From an uncultured Lachnospiraceae bacterium (GTDB lineage Bacteria > Bacillota > Clostridia > Lachnospirales > Lachnospiraceae), in the NCBI GenBank assembly GCA_946405185.1, contig CAMJGH010000013.1, positions 1 to 47,695 of the forward strand: DNA of 47,695 bases. Reading direction: 5' to 3'. The position numbers were made by a program, and so were the translations under genes. Of the stretch, positions 47,612-47,695 are shown one piece after another. The notes beneath the pieces were generated by a model. It saw only the letters and a program-made list of their open reading frames with translations. It had not been told where the DNA came from and searched no databases. Position 1 is the first letter of the stretch. The number at the start of each line of letters is the position of its first letter.

Positions 47612-47695
47612 GTTGCCGCTGAAAAGCAGCAGCGAACGGAACCTTGATAACTGAACAGTATACTCCAATACCTGAAACATTCATTTGAATGAATT
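47612..47695 (+). other. Leader of an rRNA operon (16S gene beyond the window)
   Basis: The last ~85 bases have no gene. AACCTTGATAACTGAACAG (from 47640) closely resembles the TTGAAAACTGAACA-type leader upstream of 16S rRNA in Firmicutes. The conserved 16S 5' end itself is not in the window. The stretch 47387-47695 otherwise holds only the terminator and the two promoters. Confidence 0.65.

Noticed and set aside
47640-47695. Start of the 16S rRNA gene
   Set aside because: Only the leader is visible; the conserved 16S 5' end does not appear before the window stops.

Overview
The window is a GC-rich stretch from a Gram-positive anaerobe of the class Clostridia, probably close to Lachnospiraceae. 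This is inferred from the gene set and layout: Shine-Dalgarno sites of the GGAGG type, a biotin-dependent sodium-pump decarboxylase cluster, the oxidoreductase-cmk-ispH-S1 order, a clostridial-type Tad pilus locus, a BrnT/BrnA module, and a two-promoter rRNA leader at the right edge. The species cannot be named from the sequence. I see no tRNA, CRISPR array, transposase or phage gene.

Layout. 1-1687: end of a left-handed beta-helix acyltransferase and glmM (UDP-GlcNAc supply). 1794-2493: low-GC BrnT/BrnA toxin-antitoxin module. 2562-5393: a LicC-like nucleotidyltransferase with its own winged-helix domain, behind a structured leader, then an APC permease framed by copies of a palindromic repeat. 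5453-14667: one long apparent operon. It starts with a biotin-dependent Na+ pump carrying two different carboxyltransferases and continues through an FAD oxidoreductase, cmk, ispH and an S1-domain protein. 14682-16682: LTA-synthase-like enzyme. 16727-16896: large imperfect palindrome. 16961-22416: an RNase H-like exonuclease divergent from ruvA-ruvB-zapA-U32 protease. 22491-25574: three-gene ABC exporter on the minus strand. 25758-27753: L-fucose isomerase-like protein and an unrecognised small protein.

27892-36511 is a Tad (Flp-type) pilus operon: TadZ-like, CpaF ATPase, two platform proteins, Flp pilin, DUF5702-like protein, two TadE-like pseudopilins, prepilin peptidase and an FHA-like protein. 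A rhomboid protease and a HIT hydrolase follow. murG and a TSCPD protein face them on the minus strand. Next come an MTA/SAH nucleosidase and a sugar:cation symporter of the GPH family.

41744-47386 is the most unusual part: two paralogous membrane proteins followed by an OmpR-type response regulator and a histidine kinase, apparently co-transcribed. Each membrane protein has a channel-like membrane domain, two Rossmann-like (KTN-like) modules and a C-terminal RyR-type domain. One has a canonical K+ selectivity filter (TTVGYGD). The other has a degenerate one (MFLGRND). I read this as a candidate ligand-gated ion-flux system wired to a two-component system; its function is not established. The window ends in tandem promoters and the leader of an rRNA operon whose 16S gene lies outside.
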